A stretch of 55,518 nt of DNA from Acidobacteriota bacterium (GTDB taxonomy: Bacteria > Acidobacteriota > Terriglobia > Terriglobales > Acidobacteriaceae), in the NCBI GenBank assembly GCA_021818585.1, contig JAKATU010000030.1, positions 1 through 55,518 on the forward strand. Direction: 5' to 3'. The stretch's first letter is position 1. Every line of letters starts with the position of its first letter. A program made the position numbers and the translations under genes. The notes beneath the pieces are model-generated. The model made no database searches, was not told the DNA's origin, and saw only the letters and a program-made list of their open reading frames with translations. Shown one piece after another: positions 16,631-25,123 of this stretch.

Positions 16631-16755
16631 ATGCTGTATCTTGACTTTCGCCCCGGCGGATCTGTGGCTTCCTCACTTGGCTGAGGCCGCAAAGGCGCTA
16701 TAGAGAGGAAGAAGGGAGACGAACAACGCAGTCCCTTGTTGACCGCTACGCCAAG

Positions 16756-17274
16756 ATGTCAGAAATGGAACTCCGCCGATTAGCGGAGGACGTCAAAAGT
16801 CTTACTCCCCAAGCCAAGGTTGCGCTTCGCTCCGAGTTTGAACGTCGCAATTTTGGGACAAGCAGCATTAACTGGGGCAAAAGCCTTTCAGCCCCCCAGC
16901 CGCCGGTCCTGCGTCGGAAAGCCAACTTAGTTGGAGACGCAGCCGGGGAGCACGGCGAGGTAATACGCGGCAAGTACAGCGCTTGGATTCATGTGGTGAT
17001 TGCGTTTCTTCTTGAAATCGTGATTTTTGCGTTCCTCATTGATTGGATTGCGGGGGCGCTCCTGCCAGCACGTGTGGACGCGTTTGGCCTTGGTATTGCG
17101 CTAGGTTTAGCGGGTATATTTTCGGTCCTGATCTTTTATGACCGATGGCGCTGTATCGAGGCTTACGCAAGTAGGTACTGCACGGGCTTTTTGAACATTT
17201 CCATTTTGGGTGTGCCGCTTGTGGCGTTCATCTACGCGAACTGTAGAGGGCTTAGGAAATTGAATGGAAAATGA
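16756..17274 (+). CDS. Hypothetical membrane protein with N-terminal helical motif
   Basis: The 172-residue product opens with MSEMELRRLAEDVKSLTPQA and KVALRSEFERR, an amphipathic helix pair seen at the start of several acidobacterial membrane proteins. Hydrophobic segments lie at about 76-100 (AWIHVVIAFLLEIVIFAFLI), 105-126 and 140-160. A basic tail follows. The function is unknown. It is not obviously in an operon: 481 bases downstream the transposase begins, with the palindrome array in between. Part of 17275-17499 before the array holds no gene that I can support. Confidence 0.65.
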   Translation: MSEMELRRLAEDVKSLTPQAKVALRSEFERRNFGTSSINWGKSLSAPQPPVLRRKANLVGDAAGEHGEVIRGKYSAWIHVVIAFLLEIVIFAFLIDWIAGALLPARVDAFGLGIALGLAGIFSVLIFYDRWRCIEAYASRYCTGFLNISILGVPLVAFIYANCRGLRKLNGK

Positions 17275-17499
17275 CATTCTGGATTTTTGTCAATGAGAAA
17301 TACTGAGGGGCTTGGCAGCCATCGTTCGGCCGCGGTCGAACGATAGGCAACTGAGGAAAGTTCATCACAAGAAGCTGTAAAGGATGTGCTGAAACACGTT
17401 CCAAGGGATATCGAAGGACTGGATTCCAAAAGACGCTTGTATGGGTCTTTTTCCCTTTCCACCACGTTTCTTTGCCATGCTGCTTGTGTGGGCTTTTCC

Positions 17500-17595
17500 C
17501 CCACTCAAGCCTCCGGCTTGAGTGGGCCACCACTATGGTTGGGTGGGCCTTTACCCCACACAAGCGTTCGGCTTGAGTGGGCCACCACTGTGGTT
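17500..17595. repeat. Palindromic (REP-like) array left of the transposase
   Basis: The first hairpin is perfect: CCCACTCAAGCC at 17500-17511, loop TCC, GGCTTGAGTGGG at 17515-17526. The second, CCCACACAAGC at 17555-17565 with GCTTGAGTGGG at 17571-17581, has one mismatch. Both are followed by CCACCACT-TGGTTGGGTGG, so the unit is about 70 bp. Confidence 0.85.
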
Positions 17596-17682
17596 GGGTG
17601 GGTGACCACCTGTAAAAAAGGTGAGGGTTTAGTACCGTTGGTTATCTTTTGCTGGAGTTAGGTCAGGCGTAAGCTGTCTGGC

Positions 17683-18231
17683 ATGCCGACCCGGCTTCAG
17701 CGGTTTCATCATTCCGGACAGACGCATTTCATTACGTTTGCGTGTTGGCATCGCCGGTTGAATTTTCCTGATGCCAGGACGCGTTCTGTGTTTGAAGCTG
17801 CGCTGGAGCGGATTCGCCGGGATTATGTGCTCTGCGTGTATGGGTATGTTGTGATGCCCAACCATGTGCATCTGCTGTTGAGCGAGCCAGATCACGCGAC
17901 GCTTGCAGTTGCGATCAAGTCTTTGAAGCAGGGTGTGGCTCGCCGGTTGATGGGAGATGCGCCTCACTTCTGGCAGAAGCGGTATTACGACTTCAATGTT
18001 CGGACCGAGGAACAATTCCGGGAAAAGCTGCGCTACATTCATCGCAATCCGGTGAAGAAAGAACTTTGCGCGCGGCCGGAGGATTGGGCCTGGAGCAGCT
18101 TTCGGCACTACGCAATGGGCGAGGAAGGCGTTGTCGAGATTGAGTCGGATTGGACTGCGAATAAGCGGGAGAGGATGGCCGGGCGGTTGAGTGCGGTGAT
18201 CTTTGAGCCTGCTCAGGCGGAGGGGGATTGA
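17683..18231 (+). CDS. rayT: REP-associated tyrosine transposase (RayT, Y1/IS200-like)
   Basis: This 182-residue single-strand DNA transposase relative has the HUH metal-binding motif His61-Val-His63 in VVMPNHVHLLL and the likely catalytic Tyr118 in YIHRNPVKKEL. WAWSSFRHY, typical of the RayT branch, is at 135-143. RayT proteins recognise and cut REP hairpins and are thought to spread them. Palindrome arrays with the GCTTGAGTGGG half-site flank the gene on both sides (17500-17595, 18252-18402), which fits this role. No left or right insertion-sequence ends are visible, so it is a domesticated or REP-dependent enzyme rather than a free IS. Start codon context is weak. Confidence 0.9.
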   Translation: MPTRLQRFHHSGQTHFITFACWHRRLNFPDARTRSVFEAALERIRRDYVLCVYGYVVMPNHVHLLLSEPDHATLAVAIKSLKQGVARRLMGDAPHFWQKRYYDFNVRTEEQFREKLRYIHRNPVKKELCARPEDWAWSSFRHYAMGEEGVVEIESDWTANKRERMAGRLSAVIFEPAQAEGD

Positions 18232-18251
18232 TTGGGGCTTTTTCCCTTTTC

Positions 18252-18402
18252 CCCACTCAAGCCTCCGGCTTGAGTGGGCCACCGCCAAAAGACGCTTGAG
18301 TGGGCCACTGCTCCAGAAGACGCTTGAGTGGGCCTTTACCCCACACAAGCAAAGAGCGCTTGAGTGGGCCACCGCCAAAAGACGCTTGAGTGGGCCACTG
18401 CT
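18252..18402. repeat. Palindromic (REP-like) array right of the transposase
   Basis: A perfect hairpin CCCACTCAAGCC/GGCTTGAGTGGG at 18252-18263/18267-18278 repeats the one left of the gene. Five copies of GCTTGAGTGGGCC follow. A 45-nt stretch is duplicated exactly at 18268-18312 and 18358-18402. The array ends 2 bases from the stop of the minus-strand nuclease gene. Confidence 0.88.
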
Positions 18403-18404
18403 TA

Positions 18405-19883
18405 TTAAGCTTTGGCGAAGTCTATGTAGCCTTTCCAGGGGTTGGTGTGGAGGAGTTTTACGTGGAGCCGGTCGCCTACGTCCAAGCCTTTTTGTCCTTC
18501 GACTAACATGCCTTCCACGTGGGGGGCGAGGGTTCTTACAAATGTTCCGTATTGGTTGACGCCGGTGACTACCGCGTTGAACGTTTGGCCGATGCGTTTG
18601 GACATGACGACGGCGGCGATTTTCTTGTGCATTTCGCGTTCGAGGCGGCGCTCCTGGTCGCCCATTTGAGTGCAGTGCGTGGCGATGGCGGTGAGCGTGT
18701 CGGCGGAGTAGGGCGAGGGTTGCTTCTGGAGCGCGGCCTTGATGAGCCGCTGGGTGACGAGGTCGGGGTAGCGGCGGTTGGGGGCGGTGGAGTGGGTGTA
18801 GTCCTCGACGGCGAGACCGAAGTGGCCGATGGGGGGATCGTTGGGCTGCTCGGCGACGTATTCGCCGGGGCCCATGAGCTTGACGATGGTGAGGGAGAGG
18901 TCAGGGAAGTGGACGGGGTCTTTGGCGCGCTGCTGGGTGAGGAATTCGTTGAGGGCCTTGGCGTCGGGGGTTCCGGGCAGGTCGGCGCCGAAGGTGGCGG
19001 CGAGGCTGACGATGCGCTCCCAGCGCCTGGGGGTGCGGACAATGCGGCGGATGGAGGCGAAGTTGTGCGCGGTGAGGAAGCGGGCGACGACGCCGTTGGC
19101 GGCGATCATGAAGTCTTCAATGAGACCGTGCGCGGGGTTTTTCTTTTCCGGGCGGAGGTCGACGAGCTGACCGTCGACGATGATGGGCTCGCTTTCTTCC
19201 ATGTCGAGGGTGAGCGCGCCGTGGCGGGCGCGTTCCTGGCGGAGACGCTCGGCGATCTGGTGCTGAAGGCGGAGCTGGGCCTGGAGTTCGGGGTCGGCGA
19301 GTGGGCCTTCGGGCTGGGCCTTGCCTTCGAGCCATGCGCCGACGTGGTTGTAGGTGAGCTGGGCGCGGTTGTGGACGAGTGCGGGGTAGACGCAAGAGTG
19401 GGTGATGCAGTCGTCGGGCGCGGGCTGGTTGGGCGTGACGGTGAACTCGATGACGATGGCGTTGCGGTCCTCGTTGGGTAGCAGCGAGGTGACGCCGGCG
19501 GAGAGCTGCTCGGGGAGCATCATGAAGGTGGCGACGCCGGTGTAGATGGAGGTGGTGTTGCGCTGGGCGTGGTCGTCGAGGGCGGAGCCGAGGGGGACGA
19601 GCTGGGAGACGTCGGCGATGGCGACGCGGACGCGGATGCGGCCGTCGGGGAGAGTTTCGGCGTGCTCGATCTGGTCGAGGTCGCGTGAGGTGTCGTTGTC
19701 GATGGAGGACCAGAGGAGATGGCGGAGGTCTTGTGTGCCGGGGAAGGTCAGAAGCGGGATGGGCGAGGCGAGTTCTCTTTGGAGCTCGTCGAGCGCGGCT
19801 TTGGGGTAGTCGGGTTGAAAGCCGTGCTCGAGCATGGCCTGACGTGCGGCTGAGACGAGGTGGAAGTCGGCGATGCGGTGCAT
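18405..19883 (-). CDS. RNB-domain ribonuclease (RNase II/R family) with C-terminal S1 domain
   Basis: The 492-residue exoribonuclease degrades single-stranded RNA in the 3' to 5' direction. The RNB domain runs from about 55 to 400, and the C-terminus (FNAVVTGVNQYGTFVRTLAP) is an S1 RNA-binding barrel. The metal-binding motif reads IDNDTSRDLDQ at 61-71, where E. coli RNase II has four Asp; the last is Gln here. Related proteins with a DLDQ ending are, to my knowledge, a normal sub-branch. It lacks the N-terminal cold-shock domains of RNase R. The 3' end of the gene abuts the palindrome array, so its transcript may end in those hairpins. It is divergent from the methyltransferase gene at 19969. 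Confidence 0.88.
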   Translation of the reverse strand: MHRIADFHLVSAARQAMLEHGFQPDYPKAALDELQRELASPIPLLTFPGTQDLRHLLWSSIDNDTSRDLDQIEHAETLPDGRIRVRVAIADVSQLVPLGSALDDHAQRNTTSIYTGVATFMMLPEQLSAGVTSLLPNEDRNAIVIEFTVTPNQPAPDDCITHSCVYPALVHNRAQLTYNHVGAWLEGKAQPEGPLADPELQAQLRLQHQIAERLRQERARHGALTLDMEESEPIIVDGQLVDLRPEKKNPAHGLIEDFMIAANGVVARFLTAHNFASIRRIVRTPRRWERIVSLAATFGADLPGTPDAKALNEFLTQQRAKDPVHFPDLSLTIVKLMGPGEYVAEQPNDPPIGHFGLAVEDYTHSTAPNRRYPDLVTQRLIKAALQKQPSPYSADTLTAIATHCTQMGDQERRLEREMHKKIAAVVMSKRIGQTFNAVVTGVNQYGTFVRTLAPHVEGMLVEGQKGLDVGDRLHVKLLHTNPWKGYIDFAKA

Positions 19884-19968
19884 GCGGGGTTGGGTTCCTC
19901 CTGAAGGAAAGAGTGTACGTGGCCAGGAGGTGGTTTGGCTCGGCGGGAGGTACTAAACTTGTGTTGCT

Positions 19969-20586
19969 ATGACACGTCCATCGTGGAATGAGAGCTACGC
20001 GTCGGGGTGGTTGCCCTGGGATACCGGGCAGCCGGAGCCTTTGCTGGTGGAGTTTGTGACATCGGGCGGGGTTGCGCCGGGTGCGACGCTGGAGATTGGG
20101 GCGGGGACCGGCACGAATTCGATATGGCTGGCGGAGCGCGGTTTTGATGTGCTTGGGGTGGATGTTTCTCCGCTGGCGGTGGAACGAGCGCGCGGCAAGA
20201 TGGAGGGCCGCAGTTTGCGCTGCCGCTTCGCTGAAGGGGATTTTCTTGCCGCGCCGCCGGTTGGTGGTTCTTTCGAGTTTGTGTTTGATCGGGGTTGTTT
20301 CCACGTTTTCGATGAGCCGGAAGAGCGGCAGCGGTTTGCTGCGCATGTGGCTGCGGCGCTGGCGCCGGGTGGATTGTGGCTGAGCCTGATTGGAAGCACG
20401 GAGGGTCCTGCGCGTGAGGTTGGTCCGCCGCGGCGGTCGGCGCGTGAGGCTGTGCTGGCGATTGAGCCTGCTTTGGAGATTCTCGAGTTGCGATCAGTGG
20501 AGTTCAGCGGGCATGACGCCAGGGCGTGGTTTTGCTTGTCGCGGAAGCGGGTTGTGGCAGCGCAGGCTTCTACCCGGCATGATTGA
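19969..20586 (+). CDS. Class I SAM-dependent methyltransferase, small-molecule type
   Basis: The 205-residue protein binds SAM through LEIGAGTGTNSIWLAERGFD (about 41-60), with DVSPLAVERA as the acidic ribose loop. The N-terminal W-N-x-x-Y followed by LPWDTGQPEP resembles thiopurine methyltransferase and TehB-like enzymes, which act on thiols, tellurite or other small acceptors. The central EFVFDRGCFHVFD also fits that group. The acceptor is unknown. It starts 85 bases from the divergent RNB gene and ends 226 bases ahead of P5C dehydrogenase; the gap holds a palindromic repeat (20703-20760). Confidence 0.78.
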   Translation: MTRPSWNESYASGWLPWDTGQPEPLLVEFVTSGGVAPGATLEIGAGTGTNSIWLAERGFDVLGVDVSPLAVERARGKMEGRSLRCRFAEGDFLAAPPVGGSFEFVFDRGCFHVFDEPEERQRFAAHVAAALAPGGLWLSLIGSTEGPAREVGPPRRSAREAVLAIEPALEILELRSVEFSGHDARAWFCLSRKRVVAAQASTRHD

Positions 20587-20702
20587 GGTAATTGTGTGAG
20601 CGGGTCGGCGTCTTTGCGCCGATTTGGTCCCGTATTTTCTTCTCGAAAGGCGCGAGGAGAAAGTATGTGGCCCCCGGAAGCTTTTGTGACTTGCACGACA
20701 GC

Positions 20703-20760
20703 GGGCTTGAGTGAGCCTTTTCCCGCCCAGGCAAACGCGCTTGGGTGGGCCACCACCGCG
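20703..20760. repeat. Diverged copies of the GCTTGAGTGGGCC repeat
   Basis: GGGCTTGAGTGAGCC at 20703 and GCTTGGGTGGGCCACCACCG near 20739 match the unit flanking the transposase. They lie 2.3 kb from the array, in the gap before the P5C dehydrogenase gene. Confidence 0.65.
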
Positions 20761-20812
20761 GTGTGATAGAGGAGGTGTCGTGGAGCGGGAAACGGGGGTA
20801 CACTAATGCGTT

Positions 20813-22408
20813 ATGGCAACGGCACAAGCGACTACGAATATCCTTCTCCGGGCGCCTCAGGGCGCTTTCCGGAATGAGCCTTTTACCAATTTTGGCGAGT
20901 ATGAGAAGGCGCAGACGATGCGCGAGGCGCTGACGCGCGTGGGCGATCACCTGGGAGTGGAGTATGACCTGGTGATTGGCGGGGAGCGTTTGCGGACGGA
21001 GGGCAAGATCCGGTCGGTGAATCCGGCGCGTCCCGCCGAGGTGGTGGGCGTGCACCAGAAGGCGGGCGCCGAGCATGCGGAGCGCGCGATGCAGGCGGCG
21101 CTGAAGGCATTTGAGACGTGGCAGTATGTTTCCGCGGCTGAGCGGGCCTCGCTGCTGCTGCATGCGGCGGCGAAGATTCGCGAGCGGAAGTTCGATTTTT
21201 GCGCGTGGCTGGTGTATGAGGTCGGCAAGAACTGGGGCGAGGCGGACGCCGATGTGGGCGAGACGATCGACTTTCTGGAGTTTTACGCGCGGGAGGCGCT
21301 GCGGCTGGATGCAGCGACGACGCCGATCCAGTATCCGGGCGAGAAGAATGAGCTGCTGTATATTCCGCTGGGCGTGGGGGCTGTGATTCCGCCGTGGAAT
21401 TTTCCGTTTGCCATTATGGCAGGGATGACGGCGGCTGCGATTGTGACGGGGAATACGGTGATTCTGAAGCCTTCAAGCGATTCGCCGACGATTGCCGCGA
21501 AGTTTGTGGAGGTGCTGGAAGAGTGCGGGATGCCGGATGGAGTGGTGAACTTTTGTCCGGGTTCGGGCGCGACGTTTGGGAATGCGATTGTGGCGCATCC
21601 CAAGACGCGGTTTATTGCGTTTACCGGCTCGAAGGAAGTGGGGCTGGATATTCACGAACTGGCGGCGAAGCGGCAGGCGGGGCAGTTGTGGATCAAGCGC
21701 ACGATATTGGAGATGGGCGGCAAGGATTCGATTGTGGTGTGCGCGGACAGCGACCTGGACAGCGCGGTGGATGGCGTGCTGGCGTCGGCGTTCGGGTTTA
21801 GCGGGCAGAAGTGCTCGGCTTGCTCGCGGGCGATTGTGGAAGAGAGCGTGTATGACGCGTTTGTGGACCAGTTGCGGCAGAAGGTGACGGCGTGGACGGT
21901 GGGCGATCCGGTGAAGAACCTGAAGATGGGCCCGGTGGTGAATGCGGCTGCCATGAAGAGCATTCAGGGGTACATCGAAAAGGGCAAGCAGGAGGGCCGT
22001 TTGCTGGCCGGCGGGAATGCGGTGGAGACGCCGGAGAAGGGATATTACCTGGAGCCGACGATCTTTGTGGATATTCCGCGGGACGGGGTGCTGGCGCAGG
22101 AGGAGATTTTTGGGCCGGTGCTGGCGGTGATCCAGGCTCGGAATTTTGACGATGCGCTGGAGATTGCGAACAACACGGAGTACGGGCTGACGGGCGCGCT
22201 TTACAGCAGCGACCGGGAGAAACTGGCGATTGCGCGGGAGCGGTTCTTTGTGGGGAATTTGTACCTGAACCGGAAGTGCACGGGAGCGATGGTCGGCGCG
22301 CATCCGTTTGGCGGGTTCAATATGTCGGGTACGGACTCGAAGGCTGGCGGACCGGATTACCTGTATTTGTTTACGCAGGCGAAGTCCGTGGCCGAGAAGG
22401 TGGGATAG
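20813..22408 (+). CDS. pruA: L-glutamate gamma-semialdehyde (P5C) dehydrogenase
   Basis: The 531-residue NAD-dependent aldehyde dehydrogenase oxidises pyrroline-5-carboxylate/glutamate semialdehyde to glutamate, completing proline degradation begun by the enzyme at 11367. Active-site residues are intact: Asn196 in PPWNFPF, Glu300 in ILEMGGKDS and the nucleophile Cys334 in GQKCSACSR. The last feature, with Ser-Ala next to the Cys, is typical of P5C dehydrogenases. The length fits the stand-alone RocA/PruA branch of about 515-545. The ATG at 20813 is 5 bases after a TAATGCG stretch and lacks a strong ribosome site. A 13-bp hairpin at 22416-22453 follows the stop. Confidence 0.93.
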   Translation: MATAQATTNILLRAPQGAFRNEPFTNFGEYEKAQTMREALTRVGDHLGVEYDLVIGGERLRTEGKIRSVNPARPAEVVGVHQKAGAEHAERAMQAALKAFETWQYVSAAERASLLLHAAAKIRERKFDFCAWLVYEVGKNWGEADADVGETIDFLEFYAREALRLDAATTPIQYPGEKNELLYIPLGVGAVIPPWNFPFAIMAGMTAAAIVTGNTVILKPSSDSPTIAAKFVEVLEECGMPDGVVNFCPGSGATFGNAIVAHPKTRFIAFTGSKEVGLDIHELAAKRQAGQLWIKRTILEMGGKDSIVVCADSDLDSAVDGVLASAFGFSGQKCSACSRAIVEESVYDAFVDQLRQKVTAWTVGDPVKNLKMGPVVNAAAMKSIQGYIEKGKQEGRLLAGGNAVETPEKGYYLEPTIFVDIPRDGVLAQEEIFGPVLAVIQARNFDDALEIANNTEYGLTGALYSSDREKLAIARERFFVGNLYLNRKCTGAMVGAHPFGGFNMSGTDSKAGGPDYLYLFTQAKSVAEKVG

Positions 22409-22415
22409 GCATGGA

Positions 22416-22453
22416 GATGGAAGCGGCTGCGGAAACAGGGAGCCGCTTCCATC
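22416..22453. terminator. Hairpin between convergent genes
   Basis: GATGGAAGCGGCT at 22416-22428 and AGCCGCTTCCATC at 22441-22453 form a perfect 13-bp stem with a 12-base loop. There is no T-run, so it is a weak or protein-assisted terminator, or simply an mRNA-stabilising end, for the P5C dehydrogenase gene. Confidence 0.55.
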
Positions 22454-22517
22454 ACAACTTGTGAGCGATCATGCCGTCGATCTGTCTTATCCGGATCTGC
22501 CTGATTCTGGTCTGCCT

Positions 22518-23174
22518 TTAATGGATATCCATGAGCACGTTTCCGATGGCGGTTGCGGCTTCCGCGAGCATGCGGTGATGGATGGTGAAGAGCGCGAGCT
22601 CGAGGCGGTCGGAGACGCCGGTTTTGTCGTAGACGCTTCTCAGGTAGTTCTTGATGACCTGCTCGGTGGTTCCGAGCCGCATCGCGATTTCCTTGTTTTT
22701 GCAGCCCTGGATGATGAGCGCGACGATTTTCATTTCCTTGGGCGTGAGGCGGTCGCGGACTCTTGCTCCGACGCTGTCCTCTTCGAGGATGAGATCCTCG
22801 GGACCGCATGCACGGATGTCGCTTTCACCGCGTGCGACGCGGCGGACGCAATCGATGAGGGCGGAGCCGGAGACGGAGCGGTGCATGACGCCGTCGACTC
22901 CTGCATCAAAGTAAGACTGTACGGGCTCGCCAATTTCCGCGACGAGCAGGGCATGACCGCAGGTGTTGCGGGCTTTTTCAACAACCTGAAGAATGGGTAA
23001 CTTCAAGGCAGAGGCAAAGATGATGGTGGCGCCGCGGAAGGTATCCATGGCAGGCAGAAGACGCTCTGGCTCAGCGCACTGTGCGATGATACGGAAATCA
23101 TCTTCCATGGCCAGGATTTTTGCGGTCCCGGCGCGAAAGATGGCCTGGTTGTCGGCCAGTATGATCTTGTTCAT
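22518..23174 (-). CDS. LuxR/FixJ-type regulator with a degenerate receiver domain
   Basis: The 218-residue protein has a receiver-like N-terminus (1-120) and a LuxR-type helix-turn-helix (about 145-205; LTPKEMKIVALIIQGCKNKE followed by IAMRLGTTEQVIKNYLRSVYDKTG). The receiver begins ADNQAIFRAG. However, the site that should carry the phosphorylated Asp reads GATIIFASALKLP, with no acidic residue, and the usual Lys near 110 is absent (DGVMHRSV). Phosphorylation is therefore unlikely. Such pseudo-receivers act as protein-protein switches or respond to ligands. It is divergent, across 293 bp, from the flavoprotein/kinase pair at 23468, which it may regulate. Target genes are unknown. Confidence 0.85.
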   Translation of the reverse strand: MNKIILADNQAIFRAGTAKILAMEDDFRIIAQCAEPERLLPAMDTFRGATIIFASALKLPILQVVEKARNTCGHALLVAEIGEPVQSYFDAGVDGVMHRSVSGSALIDCVRRVARGESDIRACGPEDLILEEDSVGARVRDRLTPKEMKIVALIIQGCKNKEIAMRLGTTEQVIKNYLRSVYDKTGVSDRLELALFTIHHRMLAEAATAIGNVLMDIH

Positions 23175-23467
23175 GATTGGGTCCTATCGTTCTATGTCTA
23201 CACAAGTCAGAGATTAGTTCCGGACTCGACCAGTCTTGCTGGTTCGAGATGCCTCTTGTCGGGCATTGCATTTCCCTACTGGATTTCGCGTTTTTTTGAT
23301 TTTTACTGTTACGTTGCGAATCTAAAGTAACTGAAAGAATGAAACTTTAAGGGAACTATTTGTTTGACCCGGATATTACATGAGTAAGCAAAGATTGCAA
23401 ACCAATATTTTTTAAGCAGCAATTTTTACAGAGTTGTGGTTATAGGAAAGGTTGATAAGTTCGTTTT

Positions 23468-25114
23468 ATGTCGAAACCGGTGATTCTTGCTGTCGATGAT
23501 GATCCCAATGTGCTGGAAGCAGTGGTGCAGGACCTTCGTCGCAGGTATGCAAGCGAATACAGGGTGTTACGTGCTGGGTCAGGACAGGCGGGTCTTGATA
23601 TAAGCCGGCAGTTATCGGAGCGTGGGGATGCGGTAGCACTGTATCTATCGGACCAGCGGATGCCGGGAATGACCGGGGTGGAGTTTCTGGAGCGGGCACA
23701 GAAGGTTTTTCCTGAGGCGCGGCGTGCGCTGCTGACGGCTTATGCGGATACGGAGGCGGCGATCCGGGCGATTAACTCGGCGCGGATTCATTACTACTTG
23801 ACGAAGCCGTGGGATCCGCCGGAGCAGCAGCTTTACCCGGTGATTGATGACTTACTGGTAACCTGGCGGCAAGGTTACCGTCCACCGTATGAAGGACTGA
23901 AGGTAATTGGGTCACGGTGGTCGCTGCAGGACCATGAGGTACGGAATTTTCTGTCTCGTAACCAGGTTCCTTATCTATGGATGGATCCGGAGCGGGAGGG
24001 TACTTGCGTCGCGTTGCTGCGGCAGCATGGTCTGGATGACGGGCGGCTGCCGGTGGTGATTTGCGCGGACGGGACGGTGCTGGTACAGCCGAGCCTTGCG
24101 GAGTTGGCCGAGAAGGTGGGCTTGCGGACGCAGGCGAAGGCGGAATATTACGACGTGGTGGTTGTGGGCGCGGGTCCGGCGGGACTGGGCGCGGCTGTTT
24201 ATGCGGCGTCAGAGGGTTTGAGCACGCTGATTCTGGAGCCTGAGGCGCCGGGCGGGCAGGCAGGCAGCAGTTCGCGGATTGAGAATTACCTGGGATTTCC
24301 GTCGGGAATTTCAGGAGAGGATCTGGCGCGGCGGGCGCATGTGCAGGCGACGCGGTTTGGGGCCGAGTTTTTGACGCAGAAAGCGACGGGAATCCGGACG
24401 GAAAACGAATACCGCTATGTGCAGATGGCAGACGGGCGTGAGGTAAGCTGCCGGGTTTGCCTGCTGGCGATGGGGGTCCATTACCGGAAGCTGGATGCTC
24501 CGGGCGTGGAGGAGCTGACGGGGAAGGGCGTGTATTACGGAGCGGCACTGGTGGAGGCTCGGTCGTGCACGGATGAGGAGGTGTATGTGGTGGGCGGGGC
24601 GAATTCGGCCGGCCAGGCGGCGATGCACTTCTCAAAATTCGCGAAAAGGGTAACGATGCTGGTCCGTGCATCTTCCCTTGAGCAGAGCATGTCGAAATAC
24701 TTAATCGATCAGATTGCCGGCACATCCAATATTGTTGTGGAAACGAATACCGAGGTTCTGGAGGCCTGCGGCGTGGACCGGCTGGAGGGTCTGCGGTTGC
24801 GGACTCCGTCGGGAGATGAGACGCGGGCGGCCGGTGGGCTGTTTATATTTATCGGGGCGGCTCCGCTGACGGACTGGCTTCCGGATTCGGTATTGCGGGA
24901 TGGGAATGGATTTGTGCTGACGGGACCGGATATGCTGCGTCGGGAGGCTGGACGGTGGAAGGAAGGCCGTGAGCCGTACCTGCTGGAGACGAGCATGCCG
25001 GGGATTTTCGCGGCGGGCGATGTGCGGCACGGGTCAGTAAAACGCGCGGCGACAGCCGTAGGGGAAGGAGCGATCGCAGTCCAGTTTATGCATCAGTATC
25101 TGGCGCGGTACTAG
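23468..25114 (+). CDS. Receiver-domain / thioredoxin-reductase-like flavoprotein fusion
   Basis: Within 548 residues, a response-regulator receiver (1-125) has Asp62 in SDQRMPGMTG as phosphoacceptor, acidic Asp10-12 and Lys113. A short Trx-like linker follows (about 145-215). A thioredoxin-reductase-type domain then begins with FAD motif VVVGAGPAGLGAA (231-243), has the NAD(P) motif VVGGANSAGQA (374-384) and ends in AAGDVRHGSVKRAATAVGEG. The redox CxxC found in true thioredoxin reductases is missing: the site reads VYYGAALVEARSC. It therefore cannot pass electrons by a dithiol and probably senses redox state or reduces another acceptor. The next gene, a kinase, starts 9 bases after its stop. 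The AT-rich 23175-23467 gap holds the divergent promoters. Confidence 0.88.
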   Translation: MSKPVILAVDDDPNVLEAVVQDLRRRYASEYRVLRAGSGQAGLDISRQLSERGDAVALYLSDQRMPGMTGVEFLERAQKVFPEARRALLTAYADTEAAIRAINSARIHYYLTKPWDPPEQQLYPVIDDLLVTWRQGYRPPYEGLKVIGSRWSLQDHEVRNFLSRNQVPYLWMDPEREGTCVALLRQHGLDDGRLPVVICADGTVLVQPSLAELAEKVGLRTQAKAEYYDVVVVGAGPAGLGAAVYAASEGLSTLILEPEAPGGQAGSSSRIENYLGFPSGISGEDLARRAHVQATRFGAEFLTQKATGIRTENEYRYVQMADGREVSCRVCLLAMGVHYRKLDAPGVEELTGKGVYYGAALVEARSCTDEEVYVVGGANSAGQAAMHFSKFAKRVTMLVRASSLEQSMSKYLIDQIAGTSNIVVETNTEVLEACGVDRLEGLRLRTPSGDETRAAGGLFIFIGAAPLTDWLPDSVLRDGNGFVLTGPDMLRREAGRWKEGREPYLLETSMPGIFAAGDVRHGSVKRAATAVGEGAIAVQFMHQYLARY

Positions 25115-25123
25115 ACCGAAGCG

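Noticed and set aside
18252..18402. Repeats right of the transposase as a CRISPR array
   Set aside because: Units are palindromic, unevenly spaced and partly identical in the between-parts; no cas gene is nearby. They fit a REP array.
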